64,000 bases of DNA, from the NCBI RefSeq assembly GCF_001522545.3, contig NC_031773.1, forward strand, positions 22,952,664 through 23,016,663, in the 5' to 3' direction. Shown here in pieces: positions 1 to 39,832 of this stretch. The notes beneath the pieces are model-generated. The model saw only the letters and a list, made by a program, of their open reading frames with translations. It did not search any database and was not told where the DNA came from. This DNA comes from Parus major (lineage: Eukaryota; Chordata; Aves; Passeriformes; Paridae). The position numbers were made by a program, and so were the translations under genes. Every line of letters begins with the position of its first letter. The first letter of the stretch is position 1.

Positions 1-28432
<28,432 letters not shown>

Positions 28433-28470
28433 GGTGAGGTGAGCTGAGGTGAGCCGAGATGAGCGGGGAA
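28433..28470. repeat. Three imperfect 10-mer repeats next to the CFTR start codon
   Basis: On the plus strand GAGGTGAGCT, GAGGTGAGCC and GAGATGAGCG follow one another directly upstream of the ATG; on the CFTR sense strand this is a CTCACCTCAG-type repeat in the presumed 5' UTR. Confidence 0.65.
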
Positions 28471-28551
28471 CCCGAGGCAGCCGCTAATCGCTAACGCCTC
28501 GCTCGCCCACTCCGCTCCTGCGGCTCTCCCACCTTATCCGCCCGGCCGCTC

Positions 28552-28559
28552 TGATGTCA
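28552..28559 (-). promoter_or_regulatory. CFTR: CRE-variant TGACATCA in CFTR promoter
   Basis: On the CFTR sense strand GGTGACATCAGAG lies 127 bases before the ATG. The human CFTR promoter has a cAMP-response element variant of the same octamer at about 120 bases from its ATG (recalled from literature knowledge). The nearby inverted CCAAT (ATTGG) box of the human promoter is not visible here; the flank is GC-box sequence instead. Confidence 0.6.
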
Positions 28560-30010
28560 CCGTCCGCCTCCTGCCCCGGCCCCTCTCCCCGCCTCTGCTT
28601 TGCCCCGGTTCAAAGGCGGGCGGGCCGGGGCCCCAGCCCGTGCGCTGCCGCCGCCGCCGCTCCTCCCCCGCCTCCCCTTCGCGCCCGGCACCGCGCACCG
28701 GGCGCGCCCCGCCGCTCCCCCCGCAGCCTCTCCTCCCCAACGACACTCGCCCAGCCCATTACCTCCACCTGCCGACTCAGCTTCCCGAGGCACCCCGCCC
28801 CGGCTTCCCGACCTCTCCCCAGCACTAAACCCCTCTTCTGACCAAGCGCCGAGGTGGGGAGACCACCCCTTCAGATGGACCTTCTGCCCTCGGTCCAGGG
28901 CAGCGGCAGCACAGCAGCGAGGACAGCCCCGTCGGGGCGTGGACACCCCCTCGCCGTGCCGAGCAGCTCCTCACCGCAGAGCCCGTCCCAGTACACAGGG
29001 CGCCTGCTTGCAGCCCCCCGAGACCCGCGGGAGCCGAGCCCGGCTTTAGCGGCGTTTGGCCTCGGTGGCGTCCCAGTGCCAGAACCCCCCGAGCAGCGGC
29101 CCCTACGCCTGTGCGCGGTCCCGCGGGCGAGAGTAGCGGCACACGGGCTTAAGGCAGAGGGCGAGCGGGCAGCCCAGGGAAGGGTGCGGGCCAAGCGCGA
29201 TCATAGCCACTTGAAAGAACACTTGCTTCAGTTTTTCAAGTTCTCTGCCAGGTCCGTACCTGAACCGAAAGGAGTGGGAAGTAAAGTTATATCCTCAGTA
29301 AGTTTAGCTCAAACACCCAGATCTAACACTAAGGCTGTTTCTGAAGCTTTATATGTGTGCCGTACAAACAAAATCACTGCTTTAATGGCGCATAGCAGAA
29401 AGCATACTTGAAAGAGACAGAGACGACAAGAAGCAAGAAAAAAAACCAAAATCATGTGATTTAATTGTATACAGGATTTAATTTTATTTGCCGGTTTGTT
29501 TTGATATTTACACACTCCAGTGTCCTTTTATTCCTGTAACTTAAAAAAATACAGATGGAAAAGTCCATGCTTTCTTAATCACAGCCGTTGCTCACTGAAC
29601 TTGGCTCTGTAAAGAAGCGAACGTACTTTTCTACGGACTTATAGCTTGCGCTACAATTTAACCAGCTGTAACTCTTTTCAAACTTTGCAGGCACTTTTTA
29701 TTTCGTCGTTTTTCGCTACAACCCGCTGCCTTTTAATAAAGAATTTCTCTCTGCCTTGGCAATTCTTCCTCGTAAATTGCCGAACCAACAAGTGCCCTCT
29801 TACCCTGCCACCGCACCGGGCTCCTTTGTGTCTCAGACCTCCCTCGAATCCTTCCCGATTCTACTTCATTAATGACAAAACCAGTAAGAAACGCGGGGCA
29901 GGCAGGACTCCAGGAAACTGTCCGCATTTTATCATGTCCTCGGACAATACGGAGAGGCAGGGCTAAATCCGCCCGGGCTCCAGGACAGCAGCGCGGAGCC
30001 CTTCGGCATC

Positions 30011-30024
30011 CTGCCACCTAGTGG
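30011..30024 (-). promoter_or_regulatory. CTCF-like core motif
   Basis: The minus strand reads CCACTAGGTGGCAG, matching the CTCF core CCASYAGRKGGCRS at all 14 positions. About 1.6 kb upstream of the CFTR start. Binding is predicted only. Confidence 0.5.
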
Positions 30025-30050
30025 AGCCGGGCCGGGGCGCCAGCCCATCC

Positions 30051-30303
30051 CGCACCGCGCACCGCACCACGCACCGCACCGCGCACCGCACCGCGCACCG
30101 CACCGCGCACCGCACCGCACCGCGCACCGCACCGCCCCGCACCGCGCACGGCGCACCGCACCCTGCACTGCGCACCGGATACCGCACCCTGCACTGCGCT
30201 GCTCACCGGATCCCGCATCGCACCCCGCACCCTGCACTGCGCTGCGCACCGGATCCCGCACCGCACCCTGTACTGCACCGCGCACCGCACCCCGCACCGC
30301 ACG
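30051..30303. repeat. CGCAC-rich minisatellite
   Basis: About 250 bp of tandem CGCACCGCAC units. The left half is nearly pure CGCACCGCGCACCGCAC; the right half carries a longer derived unit containing CACCGGAT (at 30173, 30204 and 30247) plus CCCTGCACTGCGCTG. Very CpG-dense. It creates stop-free frames on both strands (Ala/Val/Arg- and His/Arg/Thr-rich) which are not genes. Confidence 0.9.
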
Positions 30304-30373
30304 CCGGCAGCCAGGAGAAGGCGGGACCAGCTTCTCCGGGCGTTCGGTGCAGGGCGCCTGGAAGACACCTCCC

Positions 30374-30387
30374 GCCGCCCCCTGCTG
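30374..30387 (-). promoter_or_regulatory. Second CTCF-like motif
   Basis: The minus strand reads CAGCAGGGGGCGGC within CCGCAGCAGGGGGCGGCGGG, matching the AGRKGGCRS half of the CTCF core fully; the 5' CCA is GCA. Same orientation as the motif at 30011, on the other side of the minisatellite. Confidence 0.35.
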
Positions 30388-30607
30388 CGGCAGTGCCAGC
30401 CTGCCAGCCCCTCCACAGGTCAGGCAGCTTAAGTAGGAACGCGAATCAGGATTCAGATCCCCCCTCTGCACGAGGCGGGGAAAGGCTGGGATCCCACATG
30501 CTCCATCGACCTCTGAGAGAAGTTCTTTGGGTAGGCCCAGACATGCAATCACCTAAATGTGCCAATTTTTTTGACTTCATTAAAAAATGGTGAAACATTA
30601 ATTTAAA

Positions 30608-30665
30608 GACAGAATCAGAGAATCAACTAGGTTGGAAAAGACCTTTGAGATCAATGAGTCAGACT
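30608..30665 (-). mobile_element. Short CR1 3'-end remnant
   Basis: AGAATCAGAGAATCAACTAG followed by GTTGGAAAAGACCTTTGAGA is the reverse complement of a CR1-type 3' end. Only about 60 bp recognisable. Confidence 0.6.
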
Positions 30666-30778
30666 GGAAAGTCGCTCTTCTAAACAGTACACACTAGCCT
30701 GCTACAGGCTCTTCCCCTTCCCAGCCTTTGGATCTCTGGTACAAGTGAATAAAGCAGAAACTGAGCAGGGGATTAGAA

Positions 30779-30808
30779 TTTTTTTTTTTTTATTTTTTTT
30801 TTTTTTTG
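30779..30808. repeat. Poly-T tract
   Basis: Thirty bases of T interrupted by a single A and bounded by G. Confidence 0.9.
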
Positions 30809-32184
30809 TAATTTACATTAGAAAGTGAGGTATGTAAGTAATTTGAAACCATTAGTGGATCAGGTCCAAACTAGTTAAAATGTCAATGGGTAATGAAGTA
30901 TTCTTCATAACAGTATCTCCCTGTGGCTATTACCATAAGAGCTGATTTGCACGCACTTGTAGCAAATTTGGGACTAAAAAAGACATCCCATCAATCATTG
31001 TTGATTATGTAATTTTTCTTACATGAAAGATTCTACGAACTTTCCCTGATTTTGAATATTTTTTCTCTAAACTTAGAAAATTTCTTTGCCTACTTCCTTA
31101 AGTACCAGCTATGGCTATGTTCACCATGGAGTGATGACTCTGAAATCCAATAGTTTTGCAAATAAATCAGATGCTTTCACATACACACATCCCTCAATCA
31201 AAAAATTCCTTAAGTCTTGGTTTTGTTTTACATATTTATTGCCATTTTTCTCTCATGTATCCACAAAGTCTCCACTGGTGCAGTTCTTTGCTTATTTCAG
31301 ACTCCTAATCTTCACAGGGATCTTGAACATACTCAGCTGACATGAATGTGAAAGTTGTCATTAGCATTACTGTGAATAGGAATAAACTGAATATTTCTGT
31401 TCATCTCTAGGGACTGAAATACCACCAACTTAAGTATTACTTATGCATTTCATTTACACAAACTTATTTCACTTTTACAGAAATGCAACTTGATACACTG
31501 AGACAACAGCTACTTTAGCCTTTAGATGCACCCACATCCACTATCGATTGGACTTTACTCTGAAGAAAACACAGTGAGACTGAGATAGCCAGGCAAGAGA
31601 ATGGGAAGATGAGTAAAGGCTGGTTCCCTGTGCCATCACTGTGGTAGTTCTGGCTCCCACTCTCCTGCAGGGGTAACTCAACCAGTGAGAACCAACAGGC
31701 TGGGCCGTGGGTAGGCTGAAGTCACACACCTGGGAAACAGACTGGCTGCTTGGATGCTTCCATGCTCATGGCAACTTAAAGTGACTTCTACACTGGGGAC
31801 TGTTCCTTGACCTCTCTCCTGCCTTTGGGTACATGTTCCCATTGTGCTCCAAAGCCACCAGAGTGCATGTAAAGCTGTTTAAGGCTTCTAAGCTAGCTGA
31901 GAACACCACTAGAGTGGTGCATTTTCACTGGGATCTGAACTTAGGAGGAAGAAAACTCTGTGCTTTGCCATGTTAAGTAATGGTACAAACCCATGGCAAA
32001 GGGCAAGGCAGAAAAGGCAGGGCATGAATTTGCTTTAGATGCCATGAAGTCACCAAAGGAGTTTAGCATTCCCTTTCCTAGGTACAGCAATACTTTGTGG
32101 GTCTGGGGCTTGTTTGTTTGTTTTTTAATCCAGCTGCTGGTTTTCAAGAACAGGAGGTGATGATGGTGGTAATGGAGAAGATTG

Positions 32185-32262
32185 TTTAGTTGAGTGGTGG
32201 TGATTGTTCAGATTGGGCTTTATGATTATGATCTTTGCAACCGTAATGATTCTATGATTCTA
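32185..32262 (+). mobile_element. Probable CR1 3'-end remnant
   Basis: Ends in AATGATTCTATGATTC, the CR1 terminal repeat, preceded by a degraded GGGCTTTATGATTATGATCT stretch. Too short and decayed to classify further. Confidence 0.5.
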
Positions 32263-35200
32263 AAAAATTAATTCTATTTGGATTTTTGATTAATGTCACT
32301 GGACAAAGGGGTAGAAATTTTTAGCAGAAAGAGAAAGCGTGATCATATTAAATACAATCTCCTCAGAAAATGAAGCTAAAGAGCTGTCAAAACTAACACT
32401 TTAAGTCACTGTTTTTCTCTTGTTGCTTAAGATGAAAAAGTTCTTTGTTCAGTCTCTCAATTCTGACCTAAAAAAAAAAAAAGTGCTTCATTGACCTATC
32501 AATGACATTTCCAACTAAACCCTCTATTTTTTCTGAACACTTCAATTAACTGGAAACTATTTTTTTATTATTATTAATAATTTTGTTTTGCAATGTCTCG
32601 TTCAACCTCAAAGAAGTCTGGTCTATTTTCTATATATATATGTATTTTTAATAAAAGCAAAGAACTTTATCCACAAGTCTGACACTGGTCTTTCTCTCAA
32701 GCTTCCCTGTACACTCAGTTGGACTAGGGTTCCTTTCATCATTCCAAGTAATTTCAACAATGGTGGGAAGCTTTATGTCAAATCCTTTTAAAAAATGGCC
32801 TTAATACATGGGTCAGGTATAGCTCCTCCTATCTCCTACAAGCAGGGAAAGGAGTCTGGCCACTTTTCCATAGGACAGGGCTTCAACCTACCCTACAGTT
32901 GTCAGTTACAAAAAAATGATTACTCTGTCTCAGAGATGCTTACACACATTAAAAAACTACTCAAAACAGTAAAGCAGCAAGAGCGAAAGAACTCTGTCAG
33001 CTACAGTTTTAAGTATATGTATAAGTTATTATTCAGCACAAGCATTCTACCTGATGACTTATAAATATCTACTCCTAGTTGCTGAGGTCCTCACAGTATT
33101 CTCTAGTTGTGGAAAAATTAGCAACATCTTACTTTTCATATTGTTTGTCAGTTTTGGCTTATACTACTATGAATTCCAAAGAGTTTCTCTGTTCCCAGGA
33201 AATACATTGAAAACTGAATCTTAACCAAGACAAAAGCTAAAGCAGCATTCACTTATAAAGTAAACTATTCCCAGATATTTACCAGATAAATAGTTTTTGA
33301 GTTCACATTCATAATACTTTTAGAATACAGATGGACATGAAGACAATGCCAGACTGACAGCCGTTGGATCCATTTCCACAAGCAAAAACTGTATTGCAGT
33401 ACATTGTCTTAATACTGCTAAAATTGATTCAGCCAACAGTTCAAGTATGTGCAGATTAAGATTCTTAATCTATGCACACTGAATACTTTTGACAGAGTTA
33501 TGTATGCTTCACCAGTATCTGACTATATTAATTCAATGCATGGTCTCAAAAAATACAGAAAACAGTTTAATATTCCAGAGAAACTAAACAGATCTTTTAT
33601 GAGGCATGTGTTTTTGTGGCACAACATGTGCAGCTGGGAGGTGAAGTGCTGTGAAAATACCAGACCTTTCATTCTGGAATAGGTAAAATGGGCAGATCCC
33701 ATTTTGGTAAGATCTTACATGGAAATCACAAGAGGGAAAACAGTGAAGAATACATCACAGGCTTGAGGAAGGAATAGCAGAATAGCTGTGTGTTGGTGTT
33801 CAGTATGGTGCAACTCATACTGAATTTGCAGAGGTTGATTTTTCAGGCACTACAGGCACACTTCTTCGAAGCACTTGCACACAATTTTCAACAAACATTG
33901 TAACACCACACTACGTGGAACCTTCAGACAAAAGTCAGATATGTTCATATACTGTTATTTGGTCTATGGAGTTAATAACTAGTACAAGAATACCTTTTTA
34001 AACTGGAAAGTATTTTTAAGTCTTTTGTTTGCACACATAAGGGAAAGGAAAACATTATTTCATTCAGAAGCACATGATTCTGTGACAACCTATTTCTATT
34101 TATACCAATGCATCAAAACAAGTAGACTTTTTACTTAAAACTTTTAGACCTACTGAAGTATCATTTTGATTTGCCTTTCTACATGATCTATTGAAGTACT
34201 GACTGAAATCTTGCTGACTAAGTTGATGTCAAATAAAGTCCTAAAGGATCTAGAATCTGAACAGAGGAAGTTCAGACTTTGGCCTCAAATACATATGCTA
34301 ATGATACTACTAATTTTTCTAAAAGATTAGAAATTTAGAAATTACTCTGTTAGTAATCCTCATAATATCAAGACTTGTGATGGGTGTTAAGTTTGTTCAC
34401 AGCTTAATCAGAAACAATAATTGTCCTGGCAGATAAGGTATCTGCATTTAAAAAAAAAAAGACAGCTTTGGACAAATGTTGAAACTAATGGAAAAAACAA
34501 CAGGTACATTTGGGGTATGGGTAAGTAATGTAGGGTACATTTCTTCACTTTGCACTTGATAAAATATATTTGGTTCTTTAGAAGTTGCAGCAGAAAATAG
34601 TTTTCTGAAAACTTCAGGGTTTGTTTGCTTTCAGTCTAGAACTAGTGAGAGGAGTTAGGAGCCTGAAAATCCAAGTCACACAAGCTTGCAAGGTTTATGT
34701 TTCCAAAGATAGCTTAAACTTCTTCCTCTTCATACTGTCATGTAATAATCCCAGAACAATGGTATTATTGAGGTTAGAAGGGCAAAAATCCAAGACTGAT
34801 ACTTTCTGTGACTCAATAAAAGGCACACGCCGGCAATCTTAAACAGTTGAGCAACAAAGATTATTGAACTACCTAGAGCATAACAAAAAGTGCTTAATTA
34901 TTTACAACTGTTTAAAAGAGAAAGAGTTGGAGTTCCTGTCAGAGCCCTGAGACAGGGATTGTCTTTACTGGAATGTTACTGCAAAGATCATGCAGTATAA
35001 ACCCTATCATATGAATCCATGCAGCACAATGGATCCTTAAATCATTTCTTTTGAAAGTACGATTAGTTTGGTGGATGCTAGTCTTGCCTAAAACAACTCT
35101 ACATGTGTCCAAATATTTTCTGAACTTAATGGAAAAAGCTGGAAGCAAACCACCATTATTCCAGTTACAAAAGAACTGTAAGACTTGGTCTTTTTTTCTA

Positions 35201-35606
35201 GTCTTGAAATAGTCTGACATTGCCTCTGCAATTGCCTCTTCAATAAGGAAGTCGCCTTAATATTCAGAAAATAAAAATTAAAAGAAAAAAAAAAAAGGCA
35301 AGATAATCGCTCCCCCTGAAGTTATCCAAGAATTTTGAGCACACTGTGTGGGTAAAGGGGCAGACAGGACTCCACATGAAGACAAAGGGTGGGGCAGCAT
35401 ACAATCCTCCATTTTCCATGCAGTTCTCTCAGCCCACATTCATCCCATTTCCAGAGGCCATGCTGAGATCCAGGTTAGTAGGTTAAAGCCCTGTATTTAG
35501 TCAAGCTTCAGAAAACCAATAACCTTTTCAAGCACAAAGGAACAAGGATTGGGTCACGGACTGACATTTTTACAAAGTTTTCTCCCAGCCAAAACGAGGA
35601 GAAATG

Positions 35607-35645
35607 TCTTTTCTTTTTTTCTTCTTTTCTTTTTTTCTTTTTTTA
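35607..35645. repeat. Polypyrimidine tract
   Basis: TCTTTTCTTTTTTTCTTC-type run of pure pyrimidines, about 40 bp. Confidence 0.85.
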
Positions 35646-38600
35646 AATGGCAGATGTCAGCAGAATATGAGTTACTAAGTTTAATCAAAAACCTTTCACA
35701 GTGGACACAATGAAAAATTTATATGAGGTTAAAAGTTTCTTTTCATGAGATCCTGAAGCTACTTGTGCTAAACCAAACAGGTACAGCTGTATTTTGAATA
35801 GTTAGATTTTTGAGGCTAAGAGCAAGATCTCTTGAAATTGTGTAGATTTATCTTAAGCTGTGATTTTTTACAAAATACCCTATGACTTTTCTGCAAGAAA
35901 AATGTTCCTATTACATTATAAGAATCATGTTAGACAATCACAGCAAAGTGGTGTGTGCTATCAGTGACAAAGTAGGCATCAGTCTTGAAGCTGTCCGCAG
36001 AACTGGTTGATATAAAAGCATTCCTCCACTTAAAAGGGAATTCCTGAGATGCAAGAAATGATCTTTTAAGATGACACTTTTTAATAAAAATTGCTAAACT
36101 GCCAGATCAGCAAGTTTGATCATCAAGACCAGCCTGCTACTGATGCAAGTAAACCTGCAGAGCAATTCAATCCAACACACCCCTAGGTAATGCAGACCAA
36201 AAAATACCTCCCAGGGCTCTAGGCAAATTAATGCTTATTGTAAAATACTGGCTATCACTGTTAACACTGCAAAAATAAGGGAACAAGGAATATAAAGGTA
36301 CAGAAATTAACTCAGGTCCCTGACATTTGACTTATTTACTAAAAAAACCCCAAACTTTATATACTAATATAATAACATATATAAAGGAATAAAAAGCCAG
36401 TCAACTGAAAGGCTGAAGCACTTTGCAAAGACTTAAAAACTGGTGATGAAGTTCATGTTCCACTGAGTTCTGCCCATGAACTTGCCACTATTATAGTGCC
36501 ATTATCTTCCATGCCTGGTAAGAGACCGACCTTGATGGATGATAATTCTGAGATGAACTTTCTGAGTTTGCTCTGCTAGAGCTATTTGACTTGAAGACAG
36601 TCAAGCACCCAGTCATGAGCTGCTTTATGGAACCCAAGTTGCAATCCTTTATTTGAACCCTTATCTTTCAAATGAGGGACAATGTGGTATTTTGTTTTGT
36701 TTTGTTTCTCTGGGCTTTTTTTTTGTGAAAGGAAAGGTGTTATTTGATAGAGAAAAAACAAACAAAATCAGCCAACAAAAAACACACAAATCACCCTTGT
36801 CAAGTGTCTCAGTTTCTTCCCACAGAAAAATGGGAGAATGGATAATCTCTTTTGTTTTTTGTTTTTTTTTGCATGAGAGTAGAGAGACATGGTAATGGAT
36901 TCTGAGAGAAAATAAGAAAAAATGGACAAATATAACAACACTGAGTACTGAAATGATAGACTCAAGCAGTTCTGAAGAGTTATCAGAGAAAGCATTTTCA
37001 GATTAGAGTCTAGAATCAAAAAGGCTCTTTTAAAAGTTCTGTATTCTTTTCCTACCCAGGGGTTTCTATAATTAGGTAGCTACAATTAGGACTATTAAGT
37101 TGGTCAATGTCTGCCCAATACATTTACAGCTGAATTTAAAAAGCCAGGTATACACAAAAACAGTTATAATTAACAAACTGAGTTTATTACTTAAGAAAGG
37201 GAAAATATTTACAGTTTTATTTCTAACTGCACTTACCACAGATATTAGAAACAGGAATTTAATACTCTAGCCTTACATAGACATCTCCCTTGCTGGCTAA
37301 CAAAAACTTAATTTACACTTCCCTGTGTCCATGTGAAAGGAAAAATGTGAGCTATTCATGCACATAAATGGGTTATAAACTAGTATAACCACTATAGGGA
37401 AAGAACTTTCTGTGGGTCTAATTGTAGATAGCACAATGAAAAAAGAGTGGACAACACAAGGTGTAAGTTATAAGATAGAAACTAATAATCAAAATATTTA
37501 ATTATATTGTACAGAAATGAAATGATTTCTCATCAAATATTTGTTTCAGTCTCATTCATCTTTGCTCAGAACAATAGCATAGAAGTTAGAAAACAATTAA
37601 AAAATTATGTATTTGAAATAATATACAGGAAAGAGAAACAATATCAAGACTTGTTTACACTTTTGCACAATACATAAGTAATTTATTTGATGCATAGTTA
37701 AGCCGTGAAAGTCAAAGACCCACAGCTTTGTTAAGCTTATGTGTCTTATGTCCTTACTCAGGACACAAACAGACATGTATGTAGGAAGGGAAATATTTAA
37801 TGCATTTACAATAATTATTTACTAAAATCTGAAGTGCCTTTTTATTAAGACAATCTCTATTTCTATGAATTTAGTATCTAGTATATGCAGTTCGTCACAA
37901 AACATCTCCTACTATAGCTTTACTTTTTTCACAGTCATATCCTTGACAGGACCCTGAATAGGGTCGGCAACCACAGTAGATAGCTCTGTCATATACATTT
38001 GGCAGCAGGAAACTAAAGAATTTTTTACTGACACAAATAAAGACAATTTCATTCTGACAGAAATATAATACAGCTTTAGATGTTTCTTTTAGAGCTGGAA
38101 AACAACATCTGAGTGCTAGCAAGGAAGCAAAATAATATGAACACTTATTCATCTGTTTGATGTAAAATAATTTCATTTTGGAAATTAAAAGTAAGAGATA
38201 TTTTCCATTTATTTACTTTATTACCTTGTAAGTTGGTTTCCCTATTATTTCAGTGCTACCTAAAGGTCAGCTAAATCAGGATTCTAATCACTCTCCTCAA
38301 ACTGCTTTCATTTTGAAAGTAAGATATGACAAATAAGTGAGACAAACTTTTAGATTGTGAGAAAACCTGTAAGAAGAAGAGCCAGCAGCATGCATTTTAA
38401 AGGCTTCTCTTTACCCAAGCTTTACCCTTTTTCTTCTTTACCCAAGCTCAGTTACCTTTCTGCTTGTCTCAGTCAAGCAGACCAAACACACTTTTGAAAG
38501 AGCAGGTTCACCCAGTTATACCTAGAAGAAGGTGGGCAGGGGTGCATAAGTGGAGAGAAGTCAGAAAGAGAAGTAGACATTTATGATTTTTTGAAAGATG

Positions 38601-39740
38601 TAGTTAAACAGAGGTGTGGTGAGATTTCTAATTCCCTTCCTTCAGAGATGATTAAGAACCCCAGTAAGAAGACCAAAACTAGAAAAAAAGTTGAAGGTTG
38701 TATTTCCTGAATTCTAGATGCTAAGCTGAGAGTAGAAACACTGAAGGCTAGAAGAAAGGGAGTAACAGAAATAATGCAATTTTATTCTTCAAAGATTAAG
38801 ATAGGAAAGAAAATCAGAAGAGAATTTTTAAATGGATACCATGCTGAAAAATGCAAATATAACCACTGGTGTGGCTGGCACACCTCATTTTATATATGTA
38901 TCAATGAAAAAAAAATATTAAATAGTAAAAGAATCCCAAACACCAAAATGACAAACAAGAGTATTGTCTTGAGATCTGTCACAGGAATTCTGAACAGTGA
39001 GCATATGAGGAGGCAGTTTTCCTAAGCAATGAGACCATTCCAGCAACTTACTGTCTAACTACAAATATGGTTACTTTACTACAAATGCCTGGGGAAAAGT
39101 TCCCTCTCAAAACAGAGGCTAGAACACCAAGTGCCTACACCCAGTCTAGCACATTGTCTAAATCCAATGAGCCTGAGTTGGTAGCTTGTCACAAATAGTC
39201 TGCTTGGGCAACCAGGAACAGCAAACATTGCAAAAAGGCAGCCTTTTAAAAAGGAAACACAGAAAGAGTAACCTACCCCTATCTGGACATAGCTGAACCC
39301 AAGCCTTGTTAACAGAAGGAAAGATGACCTATAGAACAGTGAAGAAGAAATACCCTCCATATAACAGCTCATGAGAAGGGGTGCTAAAATTTGCTGTGTA
39401 GGTATATCAGTTGTACATATGTGGAGACCAGCTCATTCCCACTCAGGATACCACCCCCATAATTTATTAATGAGAAATTAAATTAAAACTGGTGCAGATC
39501 AGTGCTGCCCCAACAAGAGAGCACCTGCTTGGTGATATTTCCCTGCCTGATCCATGATTTTTAGGTACTGAGTTTCTATTTAAAAAAATATCCTTTGTGT
39601 TCTTCTAGGAGGTTGGCATTATTTTTTAATCATTCAGCCTAACCCAAGCCAGGGTCCACACCCATCAGAGGCTTGCAAAACCCAGAATGCTTCAGATATC
39701 ATTTATCTAAAAAGAGTCCTTAGATCCTACTTCCTGCAAT

Positions 39741-39741
<1 letters not shown>

Positions 39742-39787
<46 letters not shown>

Positions 39788-39832
39788 ATGTGTGTGTGTG
39801 TATCTATATATCTGTATCTATATATATATATA
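39742..39832. repeat. Compound (TA)n-(TG)n microsatellite
   Basis: TA repeats (about 39746-39769) pass into TG repeats (39770-39800) and then TATC/TA repeats to 39832. Likely length-polymorphic; TG runs can form Z-DNA. Confidence 0.95.

Noticed and set aside
28534..29411. Many overlapping 60-185-codon frames in the CFTR CpG island.
   Set aside because: GC-rich DNA has few stops; frames overlap on both strands and show only Pro/Arg/Ala/Gly bias with no domain.
29932..30593. Long stop-free frames of about 190-206 codons on both strands over the CGCAC array.
   Set aside because: They are produced by the repeat's composition (no T-initiated stops in CGCAC units); the products are pure repeats and no start, splice or domain supports a gene.
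39079..39372. 97-codon minus-strand frame in the intergenic gap.
   Set aside because: Hydrophobic and Cys-rich by chance composition, no splice or promoter context, no known family.
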